Below, piece by piece: positions 15,094-16,625 of a DNA stretch of 16,625 bases. Numbering within the stretch: position 1 is the stretch's first letter; every line of letters starts with the position of its first letter. Made by a program: the position numbers and the translations under genes. The notes under the pieces were generated by a model, which made no database searches, had not been told where the DNA came from, and saw nothing but the letters and a program-made list of their open reading frames with translations. This DNA comes from Anoxypelagibacter denitrificans (GTDB lineage: Bacteria; Pseudomonadota; Alphaproteobacteria; Pelagibacterales; Pelagibacteraceae): contig JAGFVZ010000016.1 in the NCBI GenBank assembly GCA_017640265.1, positions 1-16,625 of the forward strand, in the 5' to 3' direction.

Positions 15094-15651
15094 ATGATTT
15101 ATCTTATTGATCACCGAGACTCATTCACTTTTAATCTTGAGCATCTCCTATCTAATTATGACGATGTTTTTGTTTCAAATTATTTTGAAATTGATGATAT
15201 AAAAATTGCACATTCAAATTTAATCGTTTTTTCCTCTGGACCAGGAACCCCAGAAAACTATCCTCAAACTTCCTGTATCTATAAAAAATTTAAAGGAAAA
15301 AAGAAAATGTTAGGTATTTGTCTTGGATTTCAGCAAATTTTGTATAATGAAAAAGGACGAATAATTCGTCAAAAAAAAATTTATCATGGACATCAATCAA
15401 AGATTAAGGTTTTGAAATCAAGCGTTTTATTCAAACCCAATCAATCTTTTAAAGTGGGGAGATATCATTCTTTGAAGTTAAAGGAGCCTTACTATTCAAA
15501 GGAAACTTTGATAACTATGCGCTGTATGGAAACAAGAGTTGCGATGGCAATTGAAAATAAAAAAGATAAAATTTATGGTTTTCAATTTCATCCCGAATCC
15601 TTTTTGACGGAAAATGGAAAATATATTATTCAAAAAATCCTATCAGCTTAA
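15094..15651 (+). CDS. pabA: Glutamine amidotransferase, aminodeoxychorismate synthase component II (PabA/TrpG family)
   Basis: The class I glutamine amidotransferase supplies ammonia to the chorismate enzyme encoded just before it. Using the ATG at 15094 the protein has 185 residues and begins MIYLIDHRDSFT, the canonical start of this family; a TTG at 15088 would add two residues but is less likely. The catalytic triad is intact: Cys76 in GICLGFQ, and His166 and Glu168 in FQFHPESF. The FSSGPGTPE oxyanion-loop region (about 46-54) and HGHQSKI (about 98-104) are also typical. It begins 2 nt after the pabB stop. In many bacteria one such subunit serves both anthranilate and PABA synthesis, so this could also act with TrpE; context favours PabB. 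pabC begins inside its 3' end. Confidence 0.88.
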   Translation: MIYLIDHRDSFTFNLEHLLSNYDDVFVSNYFEIDDIKIAHSNLIVFSSGPGTPENYPQTSCIYKKFKGKKKMLGICLGFQQILYNEKGRIIRQKKIYHGHQSKIKVLKSSVLFKPNQSFKVGRYHSLKLKEPYYSKETLITMRCMETRVAMAIENKKDKIYGFQFHPESFLTENGKYIIQKILSA

Positions 15652-16390
15652 CAGTTACAAGGAAGTTAAATTTGATGATCTTTGGAATGACAAAGGGATT
15701 TTTACTACTATAAGAGTTTTAGGGAAACCATATAGATATATATTATTAAAACAGCACTTAAAAAATCTTAATAAATCCTTAAAAAAAATTAAAATTTATA
15801 AATCTATAGGATTAAATGTTTTTAAAAGTATCACCAGTAATTTGCTTAATAACAAATATAAATACGATCATTTATTAAGAATTGCTGTTAGTTCAAATTT
15901 ACTATCATTGTCTTTAAGAATTAGACCTAAACCAAAAAAAAATTTTATGGGGTACATAGTTGATTATAAAAGACCAAACTTTAAATTGAAGAATCTAAAC
16001 TATCAGAAAATATTGAACTATCTACATTCTATAAATACACAACACGAAGAAATAATATTAACAAAAAAAAATTTTATATTAGAAGGTTGTACAACCAATT
16101 TGCTACTCGTTAAAAATAAAAATATTTATATGCCCAAAGAAGGTTTCTACCCAGGAGTTACGTTAAAGTTTTTTCAACAACGCTTAAAGGGTAGAATAAT
16201 TAAAAAAAATATTAATATTAAAGAACTTGGCAATTATGATGAAATTATTTTAGTGGGATCAGGAAAAGGTGTGGTATCACTTTACAAAATAGAAAAATTA
16301 GAATGGAAAAGGAAGCAAGATTTTTTTTTCAAAAAGATGCTAAATATATACAGCAAATACTTAAATTTAATTAAATATACATCAAATTAA
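15614..16390 (+). CDS. pabC: Aminotransferase class IV, probable aminodeoxychorismate lyase (PabC)
   Basis: The 258-residue fold-type IV PLP enzyme would release pyruvate from 4-amino-4-deoxychorismate to give p-aminobenzoate, completing the set with the two genes before it. The N-terminal GIFTTIRVLGKPYRY (28-42) followed by KQHLKNL is typical. Lys132 in YQKILNYLHSI is the likely Schiff-base lysine, and Glu157 in ILEGCTTNLL binds the PLP ring nitrogen. FYPGVTLKFF (178-187) is the phosphate-side loop. Branched-chain or D-amino-acid aminotransferases share the fold, so PabC rests on context. The ATG at 15614 makes a 38-nt overlap with pabA; conserved sequence starts only near residue 20, so a later non-ATG start is possible. 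The protein is extremely Lys-rich, and a 120-nt stretch I counted (15961-16080) is 19% G+C. Confidence 0.8.
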   Translation: MENILFKKSYQLNSYKEVKFDDLWNDKGIFTTIRVLGKPYRYILLKQHLKNLNKSLKKIKIYKSIGLNVFKSITSNLLNNKYKYDHLLRIAVSSNLLSLSLRIRPKPKKNFMGYIVDYKRPNFKLKNLNYQKILNYLHSINTQHEEIILTKKNFILEGCTTNLLLVKNKNIYMPKEGFYPGVTLKFFQQRLKGRIIKKNINIKELGNYDEIILVGSGKGVVSLYKIEKLEWKRKQDFFFKKMLNIYSKYLNLIKYTSN

Positions 16391-16408
16391 TAATTGTGCT
16401 TTTGATTT

Positions 16409-16625
16409 TCATTTAATATTTAATGCTGTCATAGGATCCAATCTCGTGCCAAACCAGTTAAGCCTTACGTCCAGATGAGCTCCCGTTGCCCTTCCCGTAG
16501 ATCCGACTGTTCCAATAACATCTCCCTGTTTTACTTTTTGTCCTTTTTTAACAAATAGTTTTTCCATATGCATGTACAACGTGGAGATCCCATGACCATG
16601 ATCAAAAATTAAAGTTCCACCAGTG
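16409..16625 (-). CDS. M23-family peptidase (LytM-like), C-terminal fragment
   Basis: The last 71 codons of a minus-strand gene enter from the right edge and stop at 16409. The order ISTLYMHMEKLFVKKG, KQGDVIGTVGSTGRATGAH and LDVRLNWFGTRLDP is the end of an M23 (lysostaphin/LytM-type) peptidase domain, which cuts peptidoglycan cross-links or, when inactive, regulates amidases in the envelope. The usual HxH is here HLD: the zinc-ligand histidine is replaced by Asp. The first zinc ligands lie outside the window, so activity cannot be judged. The end is convergent with pabC across 18 nt. Local G+C (47% over 16421-16540) is well above that of its neighbours. Confidence 0.85.
   Translation of the reverse strand, partial: TGGTLIFDHGHGISTLYMHMEKLFVKKGQKVKQGDVIGTVGSTGRATGAHLDVRLNWFGTRLDPMTALNIK

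Noticed and set aside
16391..16408. Terminator between pabC and the M23 gene
   Set aside because: The 18-nt gap has no visible inverted repeat.
1..16625. A mobile element, defence system or CRISPR array
   Set aside because: I saw no direct repeats with regular spacing, integrase, transposase, nuclease or toxin-antitoxin pair; all genes are housekeeping types in familiar alphaproteobacterial order.

Overview
This window looks like ordinary core chromosome from a very A+T-rich, streamlined alphaproteobacterium. Pelagibacterales (SAR11) or a close AT-rich marine relative is the best guess. The evidence is a G+C content of roughly 30% or lower by eye, Lys/Asn/Ile-heavy proteins, gaps of a few bases or overlaps between genes, and alphaproteobacterial marker genes: an NDUFA12-type complex I subunit next to a DUF2155 protein, a DUF2066 gene divergent from purM and followed by an Hda-type DnaA homologue, and lptF-lptG-lptD in tandem. 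I see no transposase, phage gene, CRISPR array, tRNA or rRNA. No gap exceeds about 120 bases, so there is no gene-free stretch to explain.

Layout. Minus strand 1-2577: lptF, lptG and the 5' end of lptD, the inner-membrane permease and outer-membrane translocon of lipopolysaccharide export. Plus strand 2639-4528: pepA (leucyl aminopeptidase) and ndk. Minus strand 4521-6106: purM and purN, two steps of purine synthesis, overlapping by 7 nt; purN overlaps ndk tail to tail by 8 nt. Plus strand 6132-9646: a secreted DUF2066 protein, an Hda-like initiation regulator and aspS. Minus strand 9647-10495: a stand-alone protein matching the C-terminal TSCPD part of class II (B12-dependent) ribonucleotide reductase, with no catalytic domain. 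After a 120-bp divergent control region, plus strand 10616-13848: NDUFA12-like subunit, DUF2155 protein, a cystathionine beta-lyase-like PLP enzyme and an MFS transporter. Plus strand 13883-16390: pabB (TTG start), pabA and pabC, a compact set for p-aminobenzoate and so folate synthesis. Minus strand 16409-16625: the C-terminus of an M23 peptidase running off the window.

How the genes fit together. Several serve nucleotide and one-carbon metabolism: purM/purN, with PurN using the 10-formyl-THF that the pab genes ultimately support; ndk; and perhaps the TSCPD protein. Others serve the envelope (lpt genes, DUF2066, DUF2155, M23), replication control (Hda), translation (aspS) and respiration (NDUFA12).

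I did not find a convincing new multi-gene system. The points most worth a second look are the catalytic-domain-less RNR-like protein, the PabB-type enzyme with Ala where E. coli PabB has its active-site Lys, a 15-bp palindrome directly after a consensus -10 box in front of the NDUFA12 operon, and an M23 fragment of clearly higher G+C with HxD in place of HxH.
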